Shown: positions 1 to 8,007 of the stretch, piece by piece
Layout: every line of letters begins with the position of its first letter
How positions within the stretch are numbered: position 1 is the stretch's first letter
Assembly: GCF_049844995.1 (NCBI RefSeq)
Contig: NZ_JBNCMC010000011.1
Span: 1 to 64,000, forward strand
Length of the DNA stretch: 64,000 bases
Direction of reading: 5' to 3'
DNA from: Luteimicrobium sp049844995
GTDB taxonomy: Bacteria; Actinomycetota; Actinomycetes; Actinomycetales; Cellulomonadaceae
Position numbers and translations under genes: made by a program
Notes under the pieces: generated by a model
The model's database searches: none
Told to the model about the DNA's origin: nothing
The model's input: only the letters and a program-made list of their open reading frames with translations

Positions 1-306
1 TCCATGCCCGGCGACCGGATCAACCCTGTCGCCGTCGAGGCGATGCTCGAGGAGGGCATCGACATCCGCGACGAGCGACCCAAGATCCTGACCACCGATG
101 CCGTCAAGGCGTCCGACGTCGTGATCACGATGGGCTGCGGGGACGCCTGCCCGATCTTCCCCGGCAAGCGTTACGAGGACTGGGAGCTGGACGACCCGGC
201 CGGCCAGGGCATCGAGGCCGTGCGCCCCATCCGGGACGAGATCCGCTCCCGGATCCTGACCCTGCTGGCCGAGCTCGGCGTCACGCCCGTCACCACCGCG
301 TCCTGA
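1..306 (+). CDS. arsC: Arsenate reductase / low-molecular-weight phosphatase family, 3' part only
   Basis: C-terminal 101 residues of an arsenate reductase of the low-molecular-weight tyrosine-phosphatase fold, which reduces As(V) to As(III) for export. The 5' end, including the P-loop with the catalytic cysteine, lies outside the window. What remains shows the family pattern: INPVAVEAMLEEGIDI, then VVITMGCGDACP with two cysteines, then a YEDWELDDPAGQ segment holding the acidic residues of the D-loop. Reading is open from base 1, so the ATG at base 4 is an internal codon and not the start. The neighbouring arsR and cysteine-tailed flavoprotein support an arsenic role. Whether reduction uses thioredoxin or mycothiol cannot be told from this fragment. 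Family assignment is firm. Confidence 0.9.
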   Translation, partial: SMPGDRINPVAVEAMLEEGIDIRDERPKILTTDAVKASDVVITMGCGDACPIFPGKRYEDWELDDPAGQGIEAVRPIRDEIRSRILTLLAELGVTPVTTAS

Positions 307-332
307 CCTTCCTTCAGGCACGGCTGGCGGAA

Positions 333-357
333 GGCCTGGACCGCGCCGGTCCAGGCC
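333..357. terminator. Hairpin between convergent arsC and flavoprotein gene
   Basis: Perfect 10-bp stem (GGCCTGGACC with GGTCCAGGCC) and a 5-base loop, in the 68-base gap between two converging genes. It could end transcription in both directions. There is no U-tract, which is usual in GC-rich actinobacteria. Confidence 0.6.
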
Positions 358-374
358 GTACGCCGTCAGGTGTG

Positions 375-1781
375 TCAGGCGTCCGCGGGGTCACCGGACC
401 TCCCGTGCGCGACGCCCGTCGCGAAGCCGACGCCGACCGGCGCGCCGAGGCCGAGCTGGACCAGCTGCGGCTCCGCCGGCGTCGTGCTGCAGCACGACCC
501 GCCCTCGGTCCCGAGGGCCAGGTCGCTCGAGCACACCCCGGTCGCGGGCAGGTCGAGCTCGACCTGCTCTGCCGCGGCCCGGTCGCCGGCCAGGGACGCC
601 GCGATCGAACGCACCTGCTCGTACCCGGTCGCGAGCAGGAAGGTCGGCGCGCGGCCGTAGGACTTCATCCCGACCAGGTAGAACCCGTCGTCCGGGTGAG
701 ACAGCACGGCCTCGCCGTGCGGCGGCACTGTGCCGCACGAGTGCTGGTTCGGGTCGATCAGCGGCGCGAGGGCGCTCGGCGCCTCGACCACCGGGTCGAG
801 GTCGAGGCGCAGCTCGCGCAGCATCTCCAGGTCGGGGCGGAACCCGGTCGCGTTCACGATCGCGTGGACCTCGACGTCGAACACGTCCTCGCGCGTGGTC
901 CCGAGCACGCGCACGGACTCGGCGCCCGGCACGAGCCGCTCGATCGTCGTCCAGGTCACCAGGGTGAGGCGCCCGGCGTCGACGGCCGACTCGAGGCGCG
1001 TCCCGAGGAGGCCGCGCGCCGGGAGCTCGTCGTCCGTCCCGCCGCCGAACAGGCGCCGGGCGGAGCCGCCGCGGATCGCCCACGTGATCCGCGTGCTCGG
1101 CTCGGCCTCGGCCAGCTCGACGAGGCTGAGCAGCGTGTTCGCCGCGGAGTGCCCCATCCCGACGACGAGCGTGTGGCGGCCGGCGAAGCGCGCGCGGTCG
1201 CTGCCCAGGACGTCGGGCAGGGCGCCGGTCACGAACATGGCCGAGTCCGCCTCGCCCGCCGCAGCCAGGCCGGAAGCGCCCAGCGGGTTCGACGTGCCGA
1301 AGGTCCCCGACGCGTCGATCACCGCGCGGGCGCGCACGTCCGCGACCCGGCCAGCGGCGTCGCGGGTCCGCACCACGTAGCCACGGCGCTCGCGGCCGAG
1401 CGACCGGGTCTTGTCGGCGCCGTCGCGCGCCACGGCGAGCGCGCGTGTGCTGAGCCGCAGCCGCGGCGCGAGCGCCGGCGTCGCGGCGAGCGGCTCGAGG
1501 TACTTCTCGATCAGGTCGGCCCCGGTCGGCAGGGCGTCGGGGTCGGGCGCCGCCCAGCCGGTGGGCTCCAGAAGGCGCCGGGCCGCGTCGTCGACGTCGT
1601 AGCGCCACGGTGAGAACAGCCGCACGTGGCCCCACGACGCCACAGCCGCGCCCACCCGGTCGCCCGCCTCCAGGATCAGCGGTTCCAGCCCCCGCTCCAG
1701 CAGGCGCGCTGCGGCCGCCAGTCCGACGGGCCCGCCGCCGATCACCACTACCGGAAGCTCGGACCTCGTGACCTCGCCCAT
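375..1781 (-). CDS. ArsO-like FAD/NAD(P)-binding flavoprotein monooxygenase with Cys-rich C-terminus
   Basis: 468-residue flavoprotein. An N-terminal FAD dinucleotide fold (VVIGGGPVGLAAAARLLERG) is followed by WGHVRLFSPWRYDVD, and a second Rossmann motif (LVVGMGHSAANTL) for NAD(P)H lies near mid-protein. NATGFRPD is the usual ATG-like motif of this superfamily. Such proteins in ars loci are annotated as ArsO or as flavin-containing monooxygenases; the substrate is not established here. The last 60 residues hold a single cysteine (GVCSSDL) and then a vicinal pair (GGSCCSTTP), which could bind trivalent arsenic. The start is the ATG at 1781 because GAGAGGA lies just upstream; the longer open frame runs into the arsR operator region. 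It is divergent from arsR and converges on arsC. Confidence 0.75.
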   Translation of the reverse strand: MGEVTRSELPVVVIGGGPVGLAAAARLLERGLEPLILEAGDRVGAAVASWGHVRLFSPWRYDVDDAARRLLEPTGWAAPDPDALPTGADLIEKYLEPLAATPALAPRLRLSTRALAVARDGADKTRSLGRERRGYVVRTRDAAGRVADVRARAVIDASGTFGTSNPLGASGLAAAGEADSAMFVTGALPDVLGSDRARFAGRHTLVVGMGHSAANTLLSLVELAEAEPSTRITWAIRGGSARRLFGGGTDDELPARGLLGTRLESAVDAGRLTLVTWTTIERLVPGAESVRVLGTTREDVFDVEVHAIVNATGFRPDLEMLRELRLDLDPVVEAPSALAPLIDPNQHSCGTVPPHGEAVLSHPDDGFYLVGMKSYGRAPTFLLATGYEQVRSIAASLAGDRAAAEQVELDLPATGVCSSDLALGTEGGSCCSTTPAEPQLVQLGLGAPVGVGFATGVAHGRSGDPADA

Positions 1782-1821
1782 CGCGGTTCCTCTCGCCGTC
1801 CCATCGAAGGAGTACACATCC

Positions 1822-1872
1822 ATCGAACGATGTCGATGGATCATGCGAGTCAATGTATCGACAGATCTCGAT
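1822..1872. promoter_or_regulatory. Twin ArsR operators in the divergent promoter region
   Basis: Two 16-base sites, 1822-1837 and 1857-1872, both read ATCGA-N6-TCGAT, with centres 35 bases apart. They lie between the divergent flavoprotein gene and arsR. Two copies of one palindrome here is what an autoregulated ArsR dimer would need. Binding itself is inferred. Confidence 0.65.
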
Positions 1873-1882
1873 GGGTGGCAAG

Positions 1883-2302
1883 ATGGAGAGCATGGCTCAG
1901 GTCGACCTCACGTTCCCAGCGCCCACCGCACCCGCCGTCCGCGTCGGTTGCGACTGCGCACCGGGGTCCGACGGCGTCGGCCCGGAGGCGGCCCGCGCGG
2001 TCGCGCAGACGTTCAAGGCGCTCGGCGATCCGACGCGACTCCACCTGCTGGCGATCGTCGGCGCCCACCACGGGGGTGAGGCGTGCGTCTGCGACCTCAC
2101 CGGGCCTGTCGGCCTCGCGCAGGCGACGGTCAGTCACCACCTGAAGATCCTGGTCGACGCCGGGTTCCTCACCCGCGAGCAGAGGGGCCGCTGGGCGTAC
2201 TACGCGCTCGTTCCGGGCGCGCTCGCCCACGTCGCCGAGCAGCTCGCGCAGGTGGTCCCGGCCGAGGTCCCCGGCGATCGGCTGGGCGCCGCCCCGGCCT
2301 GA
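1883..2302 (+). CDS. arsR: ArsR-family arsenic-responsive repressor
   Basis: About 139 residues with the ArsR/SmtB winged-helix core: FKALGDPTRLHLL, then EACVCDLTGPVG, then the recognition helix ATVSHHLKILVDAG and the wing REQRGRWAYYAL. Cysteines occur as a Cys-Asp-Cys group near the N-terminus and as CVC in the helix region. No C-terminal cysteines are present, so the sensor layout resembles Corynebacterium glutamicum ArsR more than the C-terminal type. In-frame ATG codons at 1853, 1871, 1883 and 1892 make the start uncertain. 1853 would place an operator inside the gene; 1883 and 1892 are both reasonable, each with a purine-rich stretch just ahead. It should repress itself and the divergent flavoprotein gene through the ATCGA-N6-TCGAT sites. 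Confidence 0.9.
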   Translation: MESMAQVDLTFPAPTAPAVRVGCDCAPGSDGVGPEAARAVAQTFKALGDPTRLHLLAIVGAHHGGEACVCDLTGPVGLAQATVSHHLKILVDAGFLTREQRGRWAYYALVPGALAHVAEQLAQVVPAEVPGDRLGAAPA

Positions 2303-2312
2303 CCGGACCGGG

Positions 2313-3542
2313 TCAGCCGACCCGTTCCGGCGTGCCGAGGAACTCCGCGACGATCGGGCCGAGCTGGTCGAACTCGATCAGGAAGCCGTCGTGGCCGTGG
2401 TCGGAGTGGATGACGTGCAACGGCTCGGCGTCCGGGATGCCGCGCTGGATCCGCGCGGACTCGGCGGGCAGGAACAGTCGGTCCGAGTCGACCGCCACGA
2501 CGAGCGCCCGGGCCGTGACCTGACCGAGCGCGGTCTCGACGCCTCCGCGGTCCCGGCCCAGGTCGTGCGTGAGCATCGACTCGGTGAGCCGGACGTAGGT
2601 GCCGGCGTCGAACCGGCGGGCGAGCTTGTCGCCGTGGTGGTCGAGGTACGACTGCACGGCGTAGCGGCCGCCGTGGAGCGGGTCCTCGCCGCCCTGCGGC
2701 ACGCGCCCGAAGCGCTCGTTGAGCTCGGGCGCGCTGCGGTACGTCGTGTGGGCGATCGACCGGGCGATCGACAGCCCGACGTGCGGGCCGTCGCCGTCCT
2801 CGGCGTCGTAGTAGTCGCCGCCGCGGAACTTGGGGTCCGCGCGGATCGCGAGCAGCTGGCTGTGTGCCCAGGCGATCTGGTCGGCGGACGACTGCGCCGT
2901 CGACGCGATCACGGTGACGGCGTCGACGCCGATGCCCGCCTCGGGTCCCATGAGCGCCCACTCGAGCACGCGCAGCCCGCCCATCGACGCGCCCAGGACG
3001 AGGGCCCACGAGCCGATCCCCAGCTCGCGGGTGAGGTCGATCTCGGCCGTGACCTGGTCGCGCACCGTGACGACGGGGAAGCGGGAGCCCCAGGGCCGGC
3101 CGTCGGGCGCGTTCGACGCCGGTCCGGTCGAGCCCTGGCAGCCGCCGAGCACGTTGGGTGCGACGACGAACCAGCGGTCGGTGTCGATCGGGCGGCCGGG
3201 GCCCACCATCTCCGACCACCAGCCGGCGGTGGGGTGCCCGTCACCGGCCTCGCCCACGACGTGCGAGTCGGCCGTGAGGGCGTGCAGCACGAGGACCGCG
3301 TTGTCGCCGGCCTCGTTGAGCTCGCCCCACGTCTCGTAGGCGAGCGTGACGGGCAGGCGCCCGCCCCCCTCCAGGTCCAGCGTCGCCAGGTCGGCGAACT
3401 GCCGCCGTCCGACCGGGTCCCCCACGCGCCACGCGCTGGTCACCGGGACCGCGCCGCGCGAGGCGCGCCGGGACGCGGCCGACCGGCCGCGCGCCACGGG
3501 TGCGCGCGCGGGATCGAGGGGAGTCAGGTCGGGGGAGGTCAC
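2313..3542 (-). CDS. metX: Homoserine O-acetyltransferase
   Basis: Cytoplasmic alpha/beta-hydrolase-fold enzyme of about 409 residues that acetylates L-homoserine with acetyl-CoA, the entry step of direct-sulfhydrylation methionine synthesis. Visible motifs: oxyanion region VLHALTADSHV, PNVLGGCQGSTGP, nucleophile elbow LVLGASMGGLRVLEW, and the C-terminal acid/base region with VIHSDHGHDGFL. It lies 64 bases after metY on the same strand, so O-acetylhomoserine passes to the partner enzyme next door. The GTG at 3542 is preferred: a TAGGCT hexamer stands 8 bases ahead and the longer frame has no ribosome site. The roughly 38 residues before the core are Arg/Ala-rich, so a start further in is possible. 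Confidence 0.93.
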   Translation of the reverse strand: MTSPDLTPLDPARAPVARGRSAASRRASRGAVPVTSAWRVGDPVGRRQFADLATLDLEGGGRLPVTLAYETWGELNEAGDNAVLVLHALTADSHVVGEAGDGHPTAGWWSEMVGPGRPIDTDRWFVVAPNVLGGCQGSTGPASNAPDGRPWGSRFPVVTVRDQVTAEIDLTRELGIGSWALVLGASMGGLRVLEWALMGPEAGIGVDAVTVIASTAQSSADQIAWAHSQLLAIRADPKFRGGDYYDAEDGDGPHVGLSIARSIAHTTYRSAPELNERFGRVPQGGEDPLHGGRYAVQSYLDHHGDKLARRFDAGTYVRLTESMLTHDLGRDRGGVETALGQVTARALVVAVDSDRLFLPAESARIQRGIPDAEPLHVIHSDHGHDGFLIEFDQLGPIVAEFLGTPERVG

Positions 3543-3606
3543 TGCCGTCCAGCCTACGGCCGGACAGTCGGAGGGGGTGCGGGCGTCCACGGATCGAACC
3601 CCGGCC

Positions 3607-4971
3607 TCAGGCCTGCGCGTCCGACGACGCGTTCGCGCCCAGCGCGTCCTTGGCGGCGGTGAACCCGAGCTCGAGGTCCGCGACGATGTCCTCGACGTTC
3701 TCGATCCCGACGGCGAGCCGCACCAGCCCGGGCGTGACCCCCGAGAGCGCCTGCTCCTCGGGCGTGAGCTGGCTGTGCGTCGTCGACGCCGGGTGGATCA
3801 CGAGGGAGCGGACGTCGCCGATGTTCGCGACGTTCGAGTGGAGCTGCAGCGCGGAGACGAACGCCTTGCCGGCGTCGGCACCGCCGTCGAGCTCGAACGC
3901 GAGCACCGCGCCCGGACCCTTCGGCGCGTACTTCTGCGCGTTGGCGTGCCAGGGCGAGGACTCGAGCCCGGCGTAGTGAACCCGGACGACGTCGTCGCGG
4001 CGCTCGAGCCACTCGGCGACCGTCTGTGCGTTCGCGACGTGCCGCTCGATGCGGAGCGACAGCGTCTCGATGCCCTGCTCGATGAGGAAGGCGTTGAAGG
4101 GTGAGATCGCGGTGCCGAGGTCGCGCAGGAGCTGGACGCGCGCCTTGAGGACGAAGGACAGGTTCACGCCGAAGATGCCGCCCACGCCGAGGTCCCGCGC
4201 GTAGACGAGGCCGTTGTACGACGGGTCGGGGGTGTTGTAGTTCGGAAAGCGCTCGGGATGCTGGGCGAAGTCGAACGAGCCGCCGTCGACGATCACGCCG
4301 CCCACGGCGGTCCCGTGCCCGCCCAGGTACTTCGTGGCCGAGTGCACGACGACGTCCGCGCCCCACTCGAGCGGGCGGATCAGGTACGGCGTGGCGACGG
4401 TGTTGTCGACGATCAAGGGGACGCCGGCCTCGTGCGCGACGCCCGCGACGCCCGCGATGTCGAGCACGTCGGTCTTCGGGTTGGGGATCGTCTCGCCGAA
4501 GAACAGCTTGGTGTTGGGCCGGACGGCGTCGCGCCACTGCTGCAGGTCGTGCGGGTCCTCGACGAACGTCGTCTCGATGCCCAGCTTGGCGAGCGTGTAG
4601 TGGAGCAGGTTGTACGTACCGCCGTACAGGCTCGAGCTGGCGACGACGTGGTCGCCCGCCTCGGCGACGTTGAGGATCGCGAGCGTCTCCGCGGCCTGAC
4701 CGGACGCGACGAGCAGCGCGCCGACGCCACCCTCGAGGTCGGCGATGCGGTTCTCGACGACCTCCTGCGTGGGGTTGTTGATGCGCGTGTAGATGGGCCC
4801 GAGCTCCTGCAGCGCGAAGCGCGCGGCCGCCGTCTCGGCGGACGGGAAGACGTACGACGTCGTCTGGAAGATCGGCAGCGCGCGGGCGCCCGTCGTGGGG
4901 TCGGGCTGCTGGCCGGCGTGGATCTGGCGGGTCTCGAAGGACCACTGGGGGGTCTCGGGCGTGGCGGTCAT
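3607..4971 (-). CDS. metY: O-acetylhomoserine sulfhydrylase (aminocarboxypropyltransferase)
   Basis: 454-residue PLP enzyme of the Cys/Met metabolism family. It converts O-acetylhomoserine and sulfide to homocysteine. N-terminal FETRQIHAGQQPDPTTGAR and IYTRINNPTQEVVENR are typical of the MetY branch. The Schiff-base lysine lies in HSATKYLGGHGTAVGG, and the aspartate that contacts the PLP nitrogen in IVDNTVATPYL. It is the first gene of metY-metX. The ATG at 4971 is preceded by GGAGCAGAC. The gene sits behind an untranslated leader of about 200 bases that may carry a short Met/Cys peptide (see the entry at 5171-5194), so attenuation by sulfur amino acids is possible. Confidence 0.95.
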   Translation of the reverse strand: MTATPETPQWSFETRQIHAGQQPDPTTGARALPIFQTTSYVFPSAETAAARFALQELGPIYTRINNPTQEVVENRIADLEGGVGALLVASGQAAETLAILNVAEAGDHVVASSSLYGGTYNLLHYTLAKLGIETTFVEDPHDLQQWRDAVRPNTKLFFGETIPNPKTDVLDIAGVAGVAHEAGVPLIVDNTVATPYLIRPLEWGADVVVHSATKYLGGHGTAVGGVIVDGGSFDFAQHPERFPNYNTPDPSYNGLVYARDLGVGGIFGVNLSFVLKARVQLLRDLGTAISPFNAFLIEQGIETLSLRIERHVANAQTVAEWLERRDDVVRVHYAGLESSPWHANAQKYAPKGPGAVLAFELDGGADAGKAFVSALQLHSNVANIGDVRSLVIHPASTTHSQLTPEEQALSGVTPGLVRLAVGIENVEDIVADLELGFTAAKDALGANASSDAQA

Positions 4972-5170
4972 GTCTGCTCCTGCCGGGGTGGGGTGGACGG
5001 TGCGGCGGGTGGATGTGGCGATCCGTCGGGGCGATGGCCCTGAGTGCCCCCGTGTGCGGAGCGTCCGGTGGGCGGGACTGCGGAGCGAGGTCCGCGTCGG
5101 CCCTGGGCGACGAACGGGTGCTGGAACGGATCACCGGCGCAGCCGGCGAGCGGCTACGTGCGATGCGTTC

Positions 5171-5194
5171 TCAGCGACACATTCGGCGGGACAT
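5171..5194 (-). promoter_or_regulatory. Possible leader peptide MSRRMCR upstream of metY
   Basis: Eight codons, ATG TCC CGC CGA ATG TGT CGC TGA, about 200 bases upstream of metY on the same strand. A TAGCGT hexamer (5202-5207) lies 7 bases before its ATG, close to the leaderless spacing seen elsewhere in the window. A Met-Cys pair just before the stop would suit a sulfur-amino-acid sensing leader. Downstream, AGCCG/CGGCT and CCGGC/GCCGG pairings share bases and so exclude each other, as in an attenuator. So short an ORF may be chance. Confidence 0.35.
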
Positions 5195-5379
5195 GGTGGC
5201 GACGCTACGGCGCCGTCTCGCGCCCGTCCACCCCGTCTTGCAGAGTGAGACCACGATGTGAGACGACTGGGGCGTCGCTCGCGCGTGACCGGCCCGCCCG
5301 TGCGCGCCGACCCGCCGGGCGACACGCCGCGCACCCTGGGTGGACGCGTGGCGGGCTGCGCCGGGCCGCCGGCGACACG

Positions 5380-5391
5380 TACCCTCGCCGG
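5380..5391 (+). promoter_or_regulatory. Leaderless-type -10, TACCCT, 6 bases before GTG 5392
   Basis: TACCCT at 5380-5385, then six bases, then GTG. The fixed spacing matches nine other genes in the window and sets the start of the membrane-anchored EEP gene. Confidence 0.7.
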
Positions 5392-7665
5392 GTGGTCGTC
5401 GTCACTCCTGCCCCCGCGCCGGGGCTGGACGACCCGCCACGCACGCCCCCGCCGCCGCCCCCGCTCCCGCCGCGCCGGCCCGTCGTGCCGCGCCGCCTCT
5501 TCGTCCCGCGCGTGGCCGAGCCGCCACCCCCGCCGGGCAGCGTGACCCTCCCGCCCGTCATGCGCCGGATCGCCGGACTGACGACGACGGAGACGACCGA
5601 CACGATCGAGGCCAGGGCGGCCGGGGCCACGACCGAGCTCACCACCACGGTGCTGGTGCTCGAGCGGGTCGAGGCCGTGCACGTCGAGGCCGTGGCGCTC
5701 GCGGGCGCCGTCTCGCTCACCCCCGCGGCCGGGACCGCAGGCACGGCGCTGCTCCCACCCCCGCCCCCGCCCGCACCGCCAGAGCCGCCGCGCGTCGTCG
5801 GACCTGAGGCTCGCCCGCCGGCGCCGCGCGAGCCCGCGCGACCGCACCGCCACCCGCGCCTGCGGCTCGCCCTCCTGCTCGTGCTCGCGACGATCGTGGG
5901 CGCCGGCGTCCTCGTCCTGTCCCGTGGCGACGCCGTCACCCCCGCGCCTGCACCCGCTGCGGTGGCGGCGTCGAACGTCGTGTTCGACGGCGCGGACGTG
6001 CGCTGGGTGCCCGTCGGGGACCGCGCGACGGGCTACCTCGTCCGGGTGGCGACGGACCCCGCGCTGCGGCACGTCGTGTGGTCGGGGAGCGCGGCCGCGG
6101 CGGACCCGCACGTCCACGTCGGCGGCCAGGGCATCACCGAGGACCAGCAGCTCTACGTCGCCGTCACCTCGACGTGGCACGGCCTGGCCGGCTCGACCGC
6201 CGCGCCGCTCGCGGTGCACACCCCGCTCCGGCCGCCGTCGCCGGTCACCGACGTCACCACGAAGCCCGACACCGGCGGCGTCACGGTGAGCTGGGGCGCC
6301 GCCGCGCGCGCCACCGGGTACCAGGTCGTCGTGGCGAGCGACGCGGGGATGACGAAGGTCCTCCACACGTCCGCCGTCGTGCACGGCACGAAGTACCGCG
6401 TCGCCCTGCGCGACGGCGCGCGCTACTACGTGCTGCTCAGGACCGTCCGCGGGCCGGCGCACGCGAGTCAGGACGGCGACGAGCAGGTCGTGCGCGGCCC
6501 CGACAGCCGCGTCCGCGGCTTCTCGACGCCGCTCAAGGCGCTCGGTACGCCCGGTGCCCCGACGGTGCGTCCGCTGTCCGCCTCGACCGTCAAGGTGTCG
6601 TGGAAGCCGGTGAAGAACGCGACGCGGTACACCGTGACGTTCGCCGCGTCGAAGTCGTCGGCGCAGCGGACGGTCGTGCGGACCACGCACACCAGCGTGA
6701 CGCTCGACGGCGTCCGGCCCAAGGCGATGCACCTGCGGCAGATCTTCTACGTCCGCGTCGTCGCCGACCGGTGGGGACTCGTGCGGCACGCGTCCAAGCC
6801 GCGCATCGCGACGGTGCTCGCCGGGAACGCGCGCACCCCGGTCGCGTTCACCACGACCGTCGCCACCTACAACCTGCTGCGCACCCAGTTCGGCGACGAC
6901 GCCGGCCGGTCCTGGAAGAAGCGGTTCGCGCTGTCCGGCAAGCAGCTCCGCGGCGTCGGCATCGCGGGGCTGCAGGAGACGGCCTGGGGCAAGGTCGGCG
7001 GGACCCGTCCCGTGAGCGTCGTCGCGAAGGCCGCGCACCTCAAGGTCGCGAAGCACCCGCACAGCTCGAAGCCGTGCACCACGAAGAACCAGCCCGTGCT
7101 CTACGCGCCGGGGGAGCTCACGGTCGTGCACTGCGGGTACCAGAAGATCTCCGCCAAGGGCACGAAGGGGATCAACGCGCGCTACGCGACGTGGGTCGAG
7201 CTGAAGGACCGGCGCAGCCACCAGACGGTGCTCGTCGTCAACGCCCATCTCAGCGCCTACCTGAGCGGTCACTCGTCGGCGTCGGCCGCGGCGGAGCGCG
7301 CACGGGCGACCCAGGCCGCAGGGCTCGTGCGGCTCGTCGCGAAGTACCGGCACAGCGGCGAGCCCGTCGTGCTCACGGGCGACTACAACTCCTACCCGGG
7401 CCGCGCGTCGACCACGCCCCTCGACGTCCTCGCGGCGCACGGCTTCACGACCGCCGACCTCACCGCGCGCAGCGCCACCGACGGTGGCTACGGGTCGTTC
7501 CACGACTTCACGGGCGCGCGCTCGAACGGCAAGCCCATCGACCACGTGCTCATGAACGCGAAGGTCGTCGCGACGTCGTACCGGGTGCACGTGACGAACA
7601 GCAAGAAGGCGCCGTCGGACCACTACCAGGTGAGCGCGCGCGTCGAGGTCCACCGGTCGCGCTGA
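5392..7665 (+). CDS. Membrane-anchored FN3 / endonuclease-exonuclease-phosphatase (EEP) family protein
   Basis: 757 residues. Residues 1 to about 157 are proline-rich and low in complexity (runs of up to six prolines). One membrane segment (LALLLVLATIVGAGVLVL) spans about 158-178, placing the remainder outside the cell. Three fibronectin-III-like repeats follow to about residue 480; they are recognisable by VTVSWGAAARATGYQVV and VKVSWKPVKNATRYTV. The C-terminal EEP domain (about 485-757) has ATYNLL, GLQETAWG, VVNAHLSAYLSG, VVLTGDYNSYPG and IDHVLM. These supply the metal-binding Asn/Glu/Asp and catalytic His residues, so it looks active. The substrate could be extracellular DNA, a phospholipid or another phosphodiester and cannot be told. 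The start is set by TACCCT 6 bases before GTG. It stands alone. Confidence 0.8.
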   Translation: MVVVTPAPAPGLDDPPRTPPPPPPLPPRRPVVPRRLFVPRVAEPPPPPGSVTLPPVMRRIAGLTTTETTDTIEARAAGATTELTTTVLVLERVEAVHVEAVALAGAVSLTPAAGTAGTALLPPPPPPAPPEPPRVVGPEARPPAPREPARPHRHPRLRLALLLVLATIVGAGVLVLSRGDAVTPAPAPAAVAASNVVFDGADVRWVPVGDRATGYLVRVATDPALRHVVWSGSAAAADPHVHVGGQGITEDQQLYVAVTSTWHGLAGSTAAPLAVHTPLRPPSPVTDVTTKPDTGGVTVSWGAAARATGYQVVVASDAGMTKVLHTSAVVHGTKYRVALRDGARYYVLLRTVRGPAHASQDGDEQVVRGPDSRVRGFSTPLKALGTPGAPTVRPLSASTVKVSWKPVKNATRYTVTFAASKSSAQRTVVRTTHTSVTLDGVRPKAMHLRQIFYVRVVADRWGLVRHASKPRIATVLAGNARTPVAFTTTVATYNLLRTQFGDDAGRSWKKRFALSGKQLRGVGIAGLQETAWGKVGGTRPVSVVAKAAHLKVAKHPHSSKPCTTKNQPVLYAPGELTVVHCGYQKISAKGTKGINARYATWVELKDRRSHQTVLVVNAHLSAYLSGHSSASAAAERARATQAAGLVRLVAKYRHSGEPVVLTGDYNSYPGRASTTPLDVLAAHGFTTADLTARSATDGGYGSFHDFTGARSNGKPIDHVLMNAKVVATSYRVHVTNSKKAPSDHYQVSARVEVHRSR

Positions 7666-8007
7666 TCCCGGTTGCCGGTCGTGGCTGGGGCGGGCGGTTC
7701 GGGGGTGTGGCCGCGGTCTTCGCCGTCGTCCCACCTCCGTGGGTGCCCGGTTCCCCGGGGGTCCCGCGGCGCCACGTGTCCCTCGTACTCGGCGCAGGGC
7801 GGGGTCGTTCACGTGCCGAGCAAGAAGGTCCGGGGTCGAGCAAGCGGGTGATCGCTGCTTGGTCGGCGGCGAGGGTTCTTGCTCGACGACGGCGCGGCAC
7901 GGGCGCGCAGGCGAGGTGACGGCGCGGGCGTGGACCCGGGACGACGACGGCGCCGCACCCGGGTGGGTGCGGCGCCGTCGGGCCGGACGTGCGTCCGGCG
8001 AGCGCGG
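7666..8007. other. 342-base spacer between convergent genes, with repeats
   Basis: No gene seen. It holds a perfect 10-base inverted repeat GTCGAGCAAG (7835-7844) / CTTGCTCGAC (7878-7887). A second upstream copy, CGAGCAAGAA (7817-7826), can pair instead with TTCTTGCTCG (7876-7885). The strong ppa terminator lies at 7945-7980. Confidence 0.6.
7945..7980 (-). terminator. Strong hairpin downstream of ppa
   Basis: Perfect 16-bp stem (CGACGGCGCCGCACCC with its complement) and a 4-base loop, 28 bases after the ppa stop. It could also end the convergent plus-strand transcript. Confidence 0.85.

Larger units (their letters stand above)
4972..5391. other. 420-base spacer holding the metY leader and the promoter of the next gene
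   Basis: This space separates divergent metY and the membrane-anchored EEP gene. On the minus strand I see a TAGCGT hexamer, a possible 8-codon leader ORF and several short overlapping GC hairpins before metY. On the plus strand I see the TACCCT hexamer of the next gene. An 82-codon plus-strand frame (5013-5261) is not convincing as a gene. I do not recognise a SAM riboswitch core. Confidence 0.5.

Noticed and set aside
4972..5260. SAM riboswitch ahead of metY
   Set aside because: I read the leader on the minus strand and found no S-box or SAM-IV core pattern. An Rfam covariance search would be decisive.
5013..5261. 82-codon plus-strand ORF
   Set aside because: Arg/Ala-rich composition like antisense shadows, no ribosome site, no recognisable family; it also lies over the metY leader.
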